Assembly (NCBI RefSeq): GCF_028657195.3
Contig: NZ_JANCPR020000070.1
Coordinates: 1 to 39,946 of the forward strand
Origin: Streptomyces iconiensis
GTDB lineage: Bacteria > Actinomycetota > Actinomycetes > Streptomycetales > Streptomycetaceae
Direction: 5' to 3'
DNA: 39,946 nucleotides
Shown: positions 14,716-23,369 of the stretch, in pieces
How the letters are laid out: each line of letters opens with the position of its first letter
Position numbering within the stretch: the stretch's first letter is position 1
Notes under the pieces: model-generated
Told to the model about the DNA's origin: nothing
Database searches by the model: none
Seen by the model: only the letters and a program-made list of their open reading frames with translations
Program-made: the position numbers and the translations under genes

Positions 14716-14737
14716 GATTTCTCGTTCTGTAGAAATC
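14716..14737. promoter_or_regulatory. AT-rich inverted repeat, operator-like
   Basis: GATTTCT (14716-14722) and AGAAATC (14731-14737) are exact reverse complements with an 8-nt spacer. It is one of the most AT-rich spots nearby and lies between the SDR gene (-) and the PucR-type fragment (+). It could bind a regulator of either; no consensus family is evident to me. Confidence 0.4.
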
Positions 14738-14846
14738 GCCTGGTCGGAGCCCCTTCACGGCGGCCGGAACGGCAGGCAGGATCACCTTTCGAGGGGGCGC
14801 AGCCGTACCGGAGGAAGGGACAGCAGCGGAGAGCGAGTCGCAGCGC

Positions 14847-15176
14847 ATGGTCGACGCGCTGGCCGAACGCATCGGCAGATCCGCCGCCGTCAACGATCCG
14901 GACTGTCATCTCCTGTGCGCCGGCAGGCACTTCGGCGACGAGGACGAGGTGCGCGTACACGCCGTGCTCCAACGGGACGCCGGCAGCGCCGTCATCGGAC
15001 ACTTCATGGCCCAGTGCGTCACCCGCTGGAGAACGCCCGGCACCATCCCCGCACGCCCCGACCTGCGGATGCGCGCCCGCTACTGCGCGCCGATCCGCTG
15101 GCACGGCACACTCCTGGGCCTGCGCACTCTCGCTGTGACCGGGCCGATGGCCTCTGAGCCCGCGGGTCGCGGTTGA
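14847..15176 (+). pseudogene. Truncated N-terminal fragment of a PucR/CdaR-type regulator
   Basis: A 109-residue frame (MVDALAERIGRSAAVNDPDC) that resembles the N-terminal sensory domain of Streptomyces PucR/CdaR-like regulators: LAERIG-x-x-x-x-x-x-D-P-D, GDEDEVRVHAVLQRD, PARPDLRMRARYCAPIRWHG and LLGLRTLAV all follow that family. It stops where those proteins continue into the linker and the C-terminal helix-turn-helix, neither of which is present downstream. A good ribosome site (GGAGGAAGGGA, 14810-14820) lies 26 nt before the ATG with no start codon at the proper spacing, another sign of decay. A stand-alone sensory protein is the alternative. Confidence 0.55.
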
Positions 15177-15403
15177 GCACGCGGGTTCCGGTGGGTGAGC
15201 GCCGAGTGGTGACCAGCCCGTGCCGGTGCTGCCGGCCGGAGAAGAGCCGGCACGTCGGGCACGCAGGGGATGTGTCGGGGGGTCTCGGGGGCTCGGAGGT
15301 GTCAGGGACGCCGTCACACTTGGCCGGTGCGATCCGTCAGACGGGCAGAACGCGCACAACGCCGCGTTCGCACTCAGTCCGACTGATCACAGGGGAGAAC
15401 GTC

Positions 15404-15766
15404 ATGAGGCTCAGCAAAGCGGTAGGCCGTGCCGCGGTCGTAGGCATCGCCACCTTGGCGACATTCGGTGTCAGCACGACCACCGCCTCGGCCGGAGTCA
15501 CCCAGTCCATCCGTACCGAGCGGGCCGGGGCGTGGTTCTACCACTACGGCGACGTACTCGTCGCCTCCGACTACAAGAAGGACGGGATCGGCGCCAGGGC
15601 CATTCTCACGTGGGGCGGCAACAAGGTGGTCGTCACCGCCAACGGAGGCGTGAACGACAGCGAGGAGAAGGACCTCAACATCAAGGAGGGCACGACAGTG
15701 TGGCTCCAGCTCTGTTACACCGGCGGCAGCACGAGCTGCAGCGCGGTGCAGAAGGGCATCGCGTAG
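15404..15766 (+). CDS. Small secreted protein of unknown function
   Basis: A 120-residue protein with a clear Sec signal peptide: basic MRLSKAVGR, hydrophobic core AAVVGIATLATFGV, and a cleavage site after TTTASA (about residue 30). The mature part of about 90 residues is predicted to be beta-rich (SIRTERAGAWFYHYGDVLVA) and has two cysteines (LQLCYTGGSTSCSAV) that could form one disulfide. The ribosome site AGGGGAG lies about 6 nt upstream. I do not recognise the family. The neighbours give no pathway clue. Confidence 0.8.
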   Translation: MRLSKAVGRAAVVGIATLATFGVSTTTASAGVTQSIRTERAGAWFYHYGDVLVASDYKKDGIGARAILTWGGNKVVVTANGGVNDSEEKDLNIKEGTTVWLQLCYTGGSTSCSAVQKGIA

Positions 15767-16028
15767 GGCGCGAGCCGTTGGCGGGCACCCTGGGGCCCCG
15801 GCGCCTCCGTGCGTTCGGCGTATGCGTGTGGAAGCCGCGCGAGACCCACACGGCCGACATGGAGGCCGACCCGGTGGAGTGAGCCGGGCCGCTGCCGTGT
15901 CGGTGAGCCGTAACCGTCCAGGGCCGCTGAACACCCGTGAGCCGCTGGGCACTTCGGGGCCCGGTGCGCGTGCTGGGAGCCCGGGGACGGGGCCCCGCGT
16001 CGGGCAGAGGAGTCGACGTGCAGCGGGG

Positions 16029-16493
16029 TCAGGATCCGGCGGCGGACGTGTGGCGAGCCAACTCGGTGGCCAGGCGTCGCATGACCGTGCGGTTGGCGCG
16101 TCGGATCGTGGCCCGGACGGCGAGCGCCAGGAGGCGTTCGGTCAACGGGGCGCGCGTCCAGGCGTACGTGAACGACACATGGCTCCCACCGTCGCGCAGC
16201 GGCTCGATGGTGTAGGTGCCGTGGGCCAGGCGCCGGCCGGCCGCGCTGACGTTCCGTTCGACGATGCGCCGCGGTGGGTCGGCCTCGACGACCTCGATGG
16301 TGACGTCGGTCTTCGTGCCGCCCAGCGCGGCCGTGACCGTGGCGCACGATCCGACGCCGCGGCCGGGGCCGCTGTAGCGCCATCCGGTCAGGTAGTGGTT
16401 GGTGAATCGCTCGTGGTGTGCCATGACATCGAGGAAGTCGTAGACCTGCTCGGGCGTCTGCGGTACGTCGGTCGACACGGTTACAGGCTTCAT
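16029..16493 (-). CDS. SRPBCC-family lipid/ligand-binding protein
   Basis: A 154-residue START/Bet v1-like protein (polyketide cyclase/dehydrase superfamily). It opens with VTVSTDVPQTPEQVYDFLDV, the usual first strand and helix, and continues with WRYSGPGRGVGSCATVTA and the long C-terminal helix. There is no signal peptide; it is probably cytosolic and binds a hydrophobic ligand. It is transcribed divergently from a TetR regulator, and operator 1 abuts its ATG, so it is very likely the regulated partner. With the ATG at 16493 there is no visible ribosome site, so the transcript may be leaderless. Confidence 0.85.
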   Translation of the reverse strand: MKPVTVSTDVPQTPEQVYDFLDVMAHHERFTNHYLTGWRYSGPGRGVGSCATVTAALGGTKTDVTIEVVEADPPRRIVERNVSAAGRRLAHGTYTIEPLRDGGSHVSFTYAWTRAPLTERLLALAVRATIRRANRTVMRRLATELARHTSAAGS

Positions 16494-16531
16494 GTACCAC
16501 ACGGTACATAGGGCATGTACCAATTGGTACG
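16493..16531. promoter_or_regulatory. Two matching TetR-type operators in the divergent promoter
   Basis: Site 1 is TGTACC-acac-GGTACA (16493-16508); site 2 is TGTACC-aatt-GGTACg (16516-16531), containing the perfect 14-bp palindrome GTACCAATTGGTAC. Both have 6-bp half-sites with a 4-bp spacer, and their centres are 23 bp apart. They fill the gap between the SRPBCC gene (-) and the TetR gene (+). Confidence 0.8.
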
Positions 16532-16539
16532 CTCCTGCT

Positions 16540-17148
16540 GTGGTGAATACGGACGGCTCACACCCGGAGAGCGAAGCAGCGCCCGGCACGGACGGGGACC
16601 GGCGCGCTCAATTGGTGAACGCGGCCACCGACTACGTCGCGGCGCACGGCATCGCGGACCTGAGCCTGCGTGGCTTGGGCGCCGCGATCGGCGTCAGCCA
16701 CCGCATGCTGATCCATTATTTCGGCTCCAAGGAACACCTGCTCATCGAGATCGTCCGGACGTCGGAGCAGCGCCAGCGTGATCTGCTGTCCCGGCTCCGT
16801 CTGGAACCCGGCCTCTCTCCCGCCGATGTCGCGCGGCTCCTCTGGCAGCAACTGACGGACCCTCGACTGGCCGGTCAGGAGCGGCTGTTCTTCGAAATCT
16901 ACGGGTACGCGCTGCGCGGCCGTCCCGAGGCCGCCCCGGTCCTCGAAGGGCTCGTGAACGACTGGCTGGAGCCGCTCGTGGCCGCCGAGGTCGCCGCGGG
17001 GGCGGACCCCGCCGTGGCCCGCAACCGTGCCAGGCTGGGAGTCGCCACCGTCCGCGGCCTGCTGCTCGACCTGCTCGCCACCGGTGACCGCGCCGGTGTC
17101 AACGCGGCGATGGAGGACTTCCTCCGGCTGTATTACGGCTCGAAGTGA
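16540..17148 (+). CDS. TetR-family transcriptional regulator
   Basis: A 202-residue repressor. The helix-turn-helix spans about residues 18-65: LVNAATDYVAAHGIADLSLR, then GLGAAIGVSHRMLIHYFGSK, with the family H-Y-F-G-S-K. The C-terminal ligand domain is all-helical. The start is a GTG at 16540 or 16543, since the ATG at 16492 lies inside operator 1. No ribosome site is visible, so the transcript may be leaderless. It very likely represses itself and the divergent SRPBCC gene through the two palindromes. The ligand is unknown. Confidence 0.9.
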   Translation: MVNTDGSHPESEAAPGTDGDRRAQLVNAATDYVAAHGIADLSLRGLGAAIGVSHRMLIHYFGSKEHLLIEIVRTSEQRQRDLLSRLRLEPGLSPADVARLLWQQLTDPRLAGQERLFFEIYGYALRGRPEAAPVLEGLVNDWLEPLVAAEVAAGADPAVARNRARLGVATVRGLLLDLLATGDRAGVNAAMEDFLRLYYGSK

Positions 17149-17298
17149 CGGAGTCGCCGATCAGGCCCTGTGGTTCGGCAGGACGGCGACCCTCGTTCGG
17201 CAACGGTCGCCGAGGCGGACGTGCTCCGGGCGCTGAAGGCTCGCGGCAGCGAGCGGGGGCGCTGCGGACGGCCGGGGCCCGCGCGGTGCGGGACGCGT

Positions 17299-19668
17299 TC
17301 AGGGCTGCCGGGGCGGGGTGAGCGTGATCCGGTGCGTGGTCTCCCGCTCGACGCGCTCGCGCGAGTAGACGAGCGGGAACGCGCCGTCGGACGCCCAGTC
17401 GGCGAACAGGTCGGCGTAGTGCGGGATGCGTGGATCGCCTGACTGGCCGGGCGCGTTCATCGCCAGCGAGCCGTCCCAGGCGCCCACGTCCACCACCATG
17501 CGGAAGCTCGCGCCGCCGTTCTGCCGGAAGTCCGCCAGGTAGGAGGCGGCGCCCACCGTGTCACCGCTGCCACCGCGCGGCAGCGGGCCCACCTCGGCCC
17601 ACGCGGGCAACTCCCCGCCGTCCGGAGGCAGTCCGGTGAGCGGGTGGCGCGGCTGCGCGCGGTGCAGGGTGCCCCATGACCAGGCGGCCGGGTCGGCACC
17701 CAGCAGCTCTTCCGTCTCGTCCACCGCCTCGGCGAGGCTCGCCAGCAGCGCGGGGCCCAGGGTGCCGTCCGGGTCAGGCGCTGCCAGCAGCCGCATGTCC
17801 ACCCGCGCGTCCGTCGAGGCGCCCTCGGCCGGCAGCACCCGCTTGAGGGCCTCCTCCACCCGGCCCTCGCCCACCAGCGGAAGCAGCGCCCTGCGCAGCA
17901 GAGCGGGGCGCAGATGGCGCCGGTACCAGATCTCGAACAGCGCGGCGGCAGCCGAGTCGGCCGTCAGCTCAGCGTCCCAGCGGCGCAGCAGGTCCAGCGC
18001 GGCACGTACCCGGGGCTCCGTGCTCTCCAGCCCCGCCAGCAGCGGCAGCACGTGACGCGCCGGCAGGCTCACATGGTCCGTCTGGAGCCGCACGCACTCC
18101 TCGGCCGTCCACCCGTCGTGCGCCGCCAGCGCCTCGGCGCAGCGCTCGTAGCGTGTGGGCGCGTACCAGTCGTGGGTGACGGGCTGTTCGCCGTGCGGGT
18201 AGCCGGGCGGCAGGTTCATCTGGTTCGCCGTCGCGAACCAGCCCTCCTCCGGGTCGCGTACGGAAGGCAGCGCGCCCGGATCCAGGAAGCCGTCCCACTC
18301 GTACCGCCCGTCGCCCGGAACCGGCAGCGTCCCGTTCCAGCCCCGCCGCACCGGTACCCGGCCCGCCGGGAGCCAGCCCACGGTGCCGTCGGGCGCCGCG
18401 TACACCTGGTTCTCGCCGGGCGCTCCCCAGCGGCCCATCGCCGCCGTGAACGCGTCGGGCGAGTCGGCGTCCATGTACCCCGCACTGCCCAGGTAGGGCG
18501 CCATGCCGGGGCCGAGCCACGCCGCGCGCACCGCGAACGCCGCCTGCTTTTCGGGGAGTTCGCGGACGACGGGGCCGTGCCGCGTGAACCGCAGTTCGGT
18601 CTCCACCGGCTCACCGCCGCGTACGGGGATCGTCTCGTTCACGCATGTCATGTGCTCCCAGCCGTCGCCGTACGCGTACGCGTGCGGGTCGCGCGGGTGC
18701 GTCCGGTACACGTACAGGTCTTCCTGGTCCACGGGGAAGATCGTGAACCCGAACGCGACGTGTCCGTTGTGCCCGATCGACACCCCCGGCAGCGCGGGTT
18801 CGCCGGCGCCGATCACATCCAGGCCGGGGGCCGAGAGATGGGCGAGGTAGCGGAGCGAGGGCAGGGTGACCGCGCGGTGCGGATCGTTCGCCAGCAGCGG
18901 GCGGCCGGTCGCCGTACGGCCGGGCGAGAGCACCCAGTTGTTGCTGCCGTCCAGGTCCTGCCGGGGCGCCGCGCCTTCGGACCACGGGGATGTGGTGGCG
19001 AGGTGGTACGTGCGCAGGACGTCGTCGGGGATGACGTCCAGATCCAGGCCCTCGGGAACGGTGAGATCGGTGTCCGGCTCCCTGACCTTCCTGAGGTCCT
19101 CGACGTCCCTGCCGAAGTCCCTGAGCGTGAGGGAGCGCGCCACCTCGTCCTGGAGGTTGTAGAAGAGGCCGTGGCTGCGGATTCTCGCCACGTCCTCCGC
19201 CTCCCAGTACGCGGGCGGATACCCGAGCCGCGCGAACTCCGGCGGCAGCGGGCTCGTCTCTCCGTGCCGGTCCCGTCCCTCTCCCGGCAGAGGGGACGCC
19301 GGGTGCGGGGCTCCCTCGCGGCACAGCGCCACATACGCGTTGATGCCCGCGACGAAGGACCGGGTCATGGCCTCCGTACCGGGCCCGTAAGCCGCCCACT
19401 CCTCGGCCATGTCACCCCGGTACAGGAACAGCCGCGCCGCACGGTCGTGTTCGACGTACCGCTCGCCGAACACCTCGGCCAGCAGCCCGAGTCCGCGGCG
19501 GCGCCACAGGTCGAGCTGGAAGAGGCGGTCGCGGGCCGCGTTGAAGCCCTGGGCGAGAAAGAGGTCGGCGCGTGAGGAGGCGTAGAGGTGCGGGATGCCC
19601 CAGCGGTCGACGAGGATCTCGACGGGCGAGCCGAGGCCCGGTACGTCGTAGCTGGTGGCGTCCGTCAT
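17299..19668 (-). CDS. Penicillin-acylase-family Ntn hydrolase (cytosolic)
   Basis: A 789-residue N-terminal-nucleophile hydrolase. The alpha-chain part starts VPGLGSPVEILVDRWGIPHL, with LAQGFNAARDRLFQLDLWRR following. The self-cleavage site is DLDGSNNWVLSPGRTATG, where Ser242 becomes the N-terminal nucleophile of the beta chain. SIGHNGHVAFGFT and TRHGPVV are further family marks, and the beta-chain Asn-Gln-x-Asn region is WFATANQMNLPPGYPHGEQP. Unlike most characterised penicillin acylases it has no signal peptide, so it should act in the cytoplasm. Its ATG overlaps the amidohydrolase stop (ATGA). It would hydrolyse an amide bond of an N-acyl compound; the acyl chain specificity is unknown. 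Confidence 0.92.
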   Translation of the reverse strand: MTDATSYDVPGLGSPVEILVDRWGIPHLYASSRADLFLAQGFNAARDRLFQLDLWRRRGLGLLAEVFGERYVEHDRAARLFLYRGDMAEEWAAYGPGTEAMTRSFVAGINAYVALCREGAPHPASPLPGEGRDRHGETSPLPPEFARLGYPPAYWEAEDVARIRSHGLFYNLQDEVARSLTLRDFGRDVEDLRKVREPDTDLTVPEGLDLDVIPDDVLRTYHLATTSPWSEGAAPRQDLDGSNNWVLSPGRTATGRPLLANDPHRAVTLPSLRYLAHLSAPGLDVIGAGEPALPGVSIGHNGHVAFGFTIFPVDQEDLYVYRTHPRDPHAYAYGDGWEHMTCVNETIPVRGGEPVETELRFTRHGPVVRELPEKQAAFAVRAAWLGPGMAPYLGSAGYMDADSPDAFTAAMGRWGAPGENQVYAAPDGTVGWLPAGRVPVRRGWNGTLPVPGDGRYEWDGFLDPGALPSVRDPEEGWFATANQMNLPPGYPHGEQPVTHDWYAPTRYERCAEALAAHDGWTAEECVRLQTDHVSLPARHVLPLLAGLESTEPRVRAALDLLRRWDAELTADSAAAALFEIWYRRHLRPALLRRALLPLVGEGRVEEALKRVLPAEGASTDARVDMRLLAAPDPDGTLGPALLASLAEAVDETEELLGADPAAWSWGTLHRAQPRHPLTGLPPDGGELPAWAEVGPLPRGGSGDTVGAASYLADFRQNGGASFRMVVDVGAWDGSLAMNAPGQSGDPRIPHYADLFADWASDGAFPLVYSRERVERETTHRITLTPPRQP

Positions 19669-21305
19669 CGGGCCGCCTCCGCGTGCACTTGGACACCGCC
19701 GACGTACGTCGCCCGTACGGGAATGGCCGCGATGCCGCGGGGGTCCTCGGTGAGCGGGTTGCCGCCCAGCACGGTGAAGTCGGCGAGGTAGCCGGGTGCC
19801 AGCCGCCCCTTCGTGTCCGCCGTGCCCTCGGCCTCGGCGGAGCCGAGGGTGAAGACGCGGAGCGCTTCGGCCGGCGTGACGCGCTGCGAGGGGCCGACGG
19901 GTTCGCCGTCGTCGATGCCCTCGCGGGTGACCATGGACTGGAGGCCGAGCAGCGGCTCGTAGGGCCCGCAGGGGTAGTCGGAGGAGCCGGCGACGGTGAC
20001 CCCTGCGTCGAGGAACGCACGGTGCGCGAACATGCGTTCAGTGCGCTCGTGCCCGTACCAGCGGTTGAGCGCGCCCCCGTGGTAGGCGGGGTAGCCCGCG
20101 AAGGGTACGGCGATGGCGCCGAGCGTCTTCATCCGGGAGAGGATCATGCCGTCCACGACCGTGCAGTGCTCGATGCGGTGCCGCAGCCCGGGGCGCGGAA
20201 CGTCGCGCGCCGCGGCCTCGAAGGTGTCCAGGACGAGGCGGATGGCGGCGTCGCCGTTGGCGTGGACGCCGATCCTGTTGCCGTCCGAGTGCACCTCGTG
20301 CACCTGCGCCGCCAACTCCTCCGTGGGGGTGGTCTGCAGGCCGCGGTCACCGTCGGGCGAGTCGGCGAACGGCTCGGACAGCAGGCAGGTGCGCCCGCCC
20401 ACGGCCCCGTCGAGAAACGCCTTCACACCGACCAGCCGCAGCAGGTCGTCCCCGAAGCCGCTGCCGACGCCCAGTGCGCGTGCCTTCGGATAGTGGTCGA
20501 TGGACAGCAGCATGCCGGTGCGCAGCGTGAGCCCGCCACGTGCCCGCGCCTCGCGCAGCAGCGCGATGTCGTCGGGTGCGATGAGCGCGTCGGTCACCGA
20601 GGTGAGCCCGGCCGCGTGCCACAGCTCCTGTGCGCGCGCCAGCCCGCGCAGCCGGTCCTCGCGGGTGCTGGGCGCGAGCGGGGAGGTCCCGCGCGCGGTC
20701 GCCGGGTAGACGAGGTTCATCATCGCGCGCTCGATCAGCCTGCCGTCCAGCCGCCCGTCGGGGCCGCGCCCGAAGTCGCCGCCGTCCGGTGGCACGGTGT
20801 CCTCGTCGATACGGAAGGCGCGCAGCGCGGCCGAGTTGGCGACGCCCCAGTGCCCGGCCACATGCACCACCAGCGTGGGATGCTCCGGCGCTGCCCTGTC
20901 CAGGTCCCAGCGGGTGAGGCGGCCCGTCTTGACGTCGTCGTAGCGGCTGCCGCGTATCCAGGCGCCTGGCGCGGTGCGCGCGGCCTCGTCCCGCACCTGC
21001 CCCAGGAGGTCGTCCGTGCCGCGCACGGCGGCTGCCGACAGGTCCAGGTGCAGCAGGTCCTCGGCCGCCATGGCGAGGTGGATGTGCGCGTCGTTGAGGC
21101 CGGGCACGACGGTCGCGTCACCGAAGTCGACCTCTTCGGCGCCGGGGAAGCGGTCGCGGAGCGCGGCGACCGAGCCGGTTGCCCGTACCCTGCCGTGCGC
21201 GACGGCGAACGCCTCGGGTTCCGGGCCGCCTTCCGGCTGCTGGGTGACGAGACGGGCCGCGCGGTAGAGCACGGGGCGCGTCTCGTTGAACGGTGTGCCT
21301 GTCAT
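19665..21305 (-). CDS. Amidohydrolase (YtcJ-like metal-dependent hydrolase)
   Basis: A 546-residue TIM-barrel metallohydrolase of the YtcJ/NfdA type. Metal ligands: DAHIHLAMAA after the small N-terminal beta domain (VVPGLNDAHIH), a conserved Lys in LVGVKAFLDGAVGGRT, His in IGVHANGDAAI, HRIEHCTVV, and Asp in VAGSSDYPCGPYEP. The C-terminal composite domain ends KGRLAPGYLADFTVLGGNPL. Enzymes of this group act on amide or N-formyl bonds. It is coupled at both ends by ATGA overlaps to the symporter and the penicillin acylase genes, so all three are made from one message. Confidence 0.92.
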   Translation of the reverse strand: MTGTPFNETRPVLYRAARLVTQQPEGGPEPEAFAVAHGRVRATGSVAALRDRFPGAEEVDFGDATVVPGLNDAHIHLAMAAEDLLHLDLSAAAVRGTDDLLGQVRDEAARTAPGAWIRGSRYDDVKTGRLTRWDLDRAAPEHPTLVVHVAGHWGVANSAALRAFRIDEDTVPPDGGDFGRGPDGRLDGRLIERAMMNLVYPATARGTSPLAPSTREDRLRGLARAQELWHAAGLTSVTDALIAPDDIALLREARARGGLTLRTGMLLSIDHYPKARALGVGSGFGDDLLRLVGVKAFLDGAVGGRTCLLSEPFADSPDGDRGLQTTPTEELAAQVHEVHSDGNRIGVHANGDAAIRLVLDTFEAAARDVPRPGLRHRIEHCTVVDGMILSRMKTLGAIAVPFAGYPAYHGGALNRWYGHERTERMFAHRAFLDAGVTVAGSSDYPCGPYEPLLGLQSMVTREGIDDGEPVGPSQRVTPAEALRVFTLGSAEAEGTADTKGRLAPGYLADFTVLGGNPLTEDPRGIAAIPVRATYVGGVQVHAEAAR

Positions 21306-22825
21306 GCCGACTCCTTCGCTGTCGGTGCGTCGGCGGGCCCGTCCGTACGCGCCGTACGCGAGGGCCCGGGGCTCGCGTAGGTCACCGCGCAGGTGACGAG
21401 GAGGTTCGCCGCGAGCGCGAGGACGCCGCCGTTGACGCCGTAGTACGGGTCGTTGTCCGTCCACCACAGCAGCAGCACCACCGCGAGCCCCGTGAACATG
21501 CCCGACACCCCGGCCGCCGCCGTCATCCGCCGCCAGAACAGGGACAGCAGCGCCAGCGGCACGATCTGCGCCAGGCCCTCGTACGAGAGGACGGAGAGCT
21601 GGACCAGTGTGTTCGGGTAGAAGAGGCTGCCGGCCAGCGCGACGAGGCCCGCGAGGAAACAGACCAGTTGGGACAGCCGCTTGGTGCGTACGTCGTCGCT
21701 GTCGCCCGCCCTGCCCTCCTTGCGTGCGCGGCTGCGCGGGTCCGCGCCGTTGCCGCCGCCCAGCAGGGTCCGGCCGCACAGCGTGCCGATCGCCAGCATG
21801 AACACGCTCATCGGCACGATCGCCGACAGCGCGCCCGCCACCCCGATGACGGCGACGACGGGGGAGGGGAGCGAGTCGGTCACCAGGCGGAACAGCGCCA
21901 GGTCGGGGTTGCCGAGCGCGGGCAGCGCGAACAGCGCGACGGCGCCGACCATCATCGGGATGAACAGCAGGAGTTGGTACCACGGCAGCAGCAGCGCGTT
22001 GCGGCGCAGCGCGTTGGGGCTCTTCGCGCTGAGGTAACCGGCGACCGTCGTCGGGAAGATGGAGATCGTCACGGCGTTCAGCAGCAGCGTCGAGACGAAC
22101 CAGGTGCCGTCGAGACCGCCCGAGTCGTGCCCGGGGAAGGTCAGCCACTCCGGCTTCTCGGTCACCATCCGTGTCATGAAGTCCCCGAAGCCGTCGAGGT
22201 AGTGCATCGGCACCCACACCGCGAGGAACACCACGGCGAGGATCACCAGCACGTCCTTGAGCACGCTCACCCACGCCGAGCCGCGCAGCCCCGAGACCAG
22301 GATGAACGCCTCGGCGACGACGAACGAGATCACCGCTGCGACATGCAGATCGACGCTGCCGTACGTCATCGCGTTGACCACCACACCCATGCCCTGGATC
22401 TGCACCTGGATGTAGGGAACGATGAAGACCGTCGCCGTGATCGCGACGAGGATGCCCACCGGGCGCGACCTGAACCGGTGTTCGGCCATGTCCGCGATCG
22501 ACAGCAGCTTGTGTCTGCTCGCGTACGTCCACAGCGCGGGGCCCACCACGTACGCCACGGCGAAGCCGACCGTCAGATAGGCGACCAGGTACAGGATCGG
22601 CACACCGTAGGAGTACGACCAGCCCGCGGTACCGAGGAACGAGAAGCTGGTATAGGTCTCACCGGCCATCAGCAGCCAGATGAACAGCACCCCGAGGCCG
22701 CGGCTGGAGACCGACCACTCGGCCATCCCCTTGTCCCGTCCCCTGGCGCTCAGCACCCCGATGGCGAGCGTCGCCACCATCGCCAGCCCGAAGATCGTCG
22801 TCGCGATCGCCGCCGACCCGCTCAT
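21302..22825 (-). CDS. Sodium:solute symporter (SSS family)
   Basis: A 507-residue membrane transporter with about 13 helices. Recognisable marks: SVSSRGLGVLFIWLLMAGET in the first helices, SFLGTAGWSYSYGVP, FRSRPVGILVAITATVF, and GVAGALSAIVPMSVFMLAIG with the sodium-site region. A soluble loop rich in Gly/Arg/Lys (residues about 383-407) separates later helices. The DUF3311 gene overlaps its start and the amidohydrolase its end, both by 4 bp. It probably imports the substrate for the hydrolases encoded downstream. Specificity is unknown. Confidence 0.92.
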   Translation of the reverse strand: MSGSAAIATTIFGLAMVATLAIGVLSARGRDKGMAEWSVSSRGLGVLFIWLLMAGETYTSFSFLGTAGWSYSYGVPILYLVAYLTVGFAVAYVVGPALWTYASRHKLLSIADMAEHRFRSRPVGILVAITATVFIVPYIQVQIQGMGVVVNAMTYGSVDLHVAAVISFVVAEAFILVSGLRGSAWVSVLKDVLVILAVVFLAVWVPMHYLDGFGDFMTRMVTEKPEWLTFPGHDSGGLDGTWFVSTLLLNAVTISIFPTTVAGYLSAKSPNALRRNALLLPWYQLLLFIPMMVGAVALFALPALGNPDLALFRLVTDSLPSPVVAVIGVAGALSAIVPMSVFMLAIGTLCGRTLLGGGNGADPRSRARKEGRAGDSDDVRTKRLSQLVCFLAGLVALAGSLFYPNTLVQLSVLSYEGLAQIVPLALLSLFWRRMTAAAGVSGMFTGLAVVLLLWWTDNDPYYGVNGGVLALAANLLVTCAVTYASPGPSRTARTDGPADAPTAKESA

Positions 22826-23109
22826 CGTGCGCCCTCCGCTTCGTCGTCCACGGGCAGGGGCTCGACCGCGCCCTCCTTGAACACCGGGTCCAGGCGCGAG
22901 ACCACCCAGATGATGATCGGGCTCACGATCGTCGCGCCGATGATCCACGCGAGGAGGAACGGAATCCCGAAGACGCGGGGTTCGATGCTGTTCGCCACGA
23001 CGGGGGCAGCGCAGTACAGCAGGGCGGGGATCAGCAGCAGCCACAGCGCCGGCCGCTTGGCTCTGATACGGGGGAAGTCTTCCCCCTCCGGGGGGTGTGG
23101 GTCTGGCAT
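22822..23109 (-). CDS. DUF3311 small membrane protein
   Basis: A 95-residue protein with two hydrophobic helices (ALWLLLIPALLYCAAPVVAN and FGIPFLLAWIIGATIVSPII) and a short acidic tail. Such proteins sit directly before SSS-family symporter genes and are thought to be an accessory or second subunit, much as YhdT accompanies PanF. The ATG at 23109 has GGAGCACG upstream. It is the first gene of the DUF3311-symporter-amidohydrolase-acylase unit. Confidence 0.88.
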   Translation of the reverse strand: MPDPHPPEGEDFPRIRAKRPALWLLLIPALLYCAAPVVANSIEPRVFGIPFLLAWIIGATIVSPIIIWVVSRLDPVFKEGAVEPLPVDDEAEGAR

Positions 23110-23247
23110 GGCGCGTGCTCCTTGGACGGCGGTAGGACCATGATCTTGCCCCGGCGCTTCCCTTCCGCTTCTCGCGGGGGAGAGCTGCCCCGTGTGCCCC
23201 CCTTCTGTTCGGGCTCGCTCGCGTTCTGTCCAGCTCGCCCGCGCTCG

Positions 23248-23291
23248 TCCCCAAGCGCCGGGGGCACCTCCCGGCCGAAGGCTGGGGGAGG
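23248..23291. repeat. Palindromic GGGGGCACCTCCC-type interspersed element
   Basis: The stretch CCGGGGGCACCTCCCGGCCG, continuing GAAGGCTGGGGGAGG, can fold with CCTCCC (23267-23272) against GGGAGG (23286-23291) and inner GGCC/GGC pairing. From memory, very similar short palindromes recur between genes in many Streptomyces genomes. It lies in the 260-bp gap between two minus-strand units and may act in termination or processing. Confidence 0.5.
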
Positions 23292-23369
23292 GCTGGATTC
23301 CGCGGCCGGGCCCGCCGTGCAAACCCGTCAGCGGGAAGGGCGCCTCCCGGACCGGGCCGGGGAAGACAG

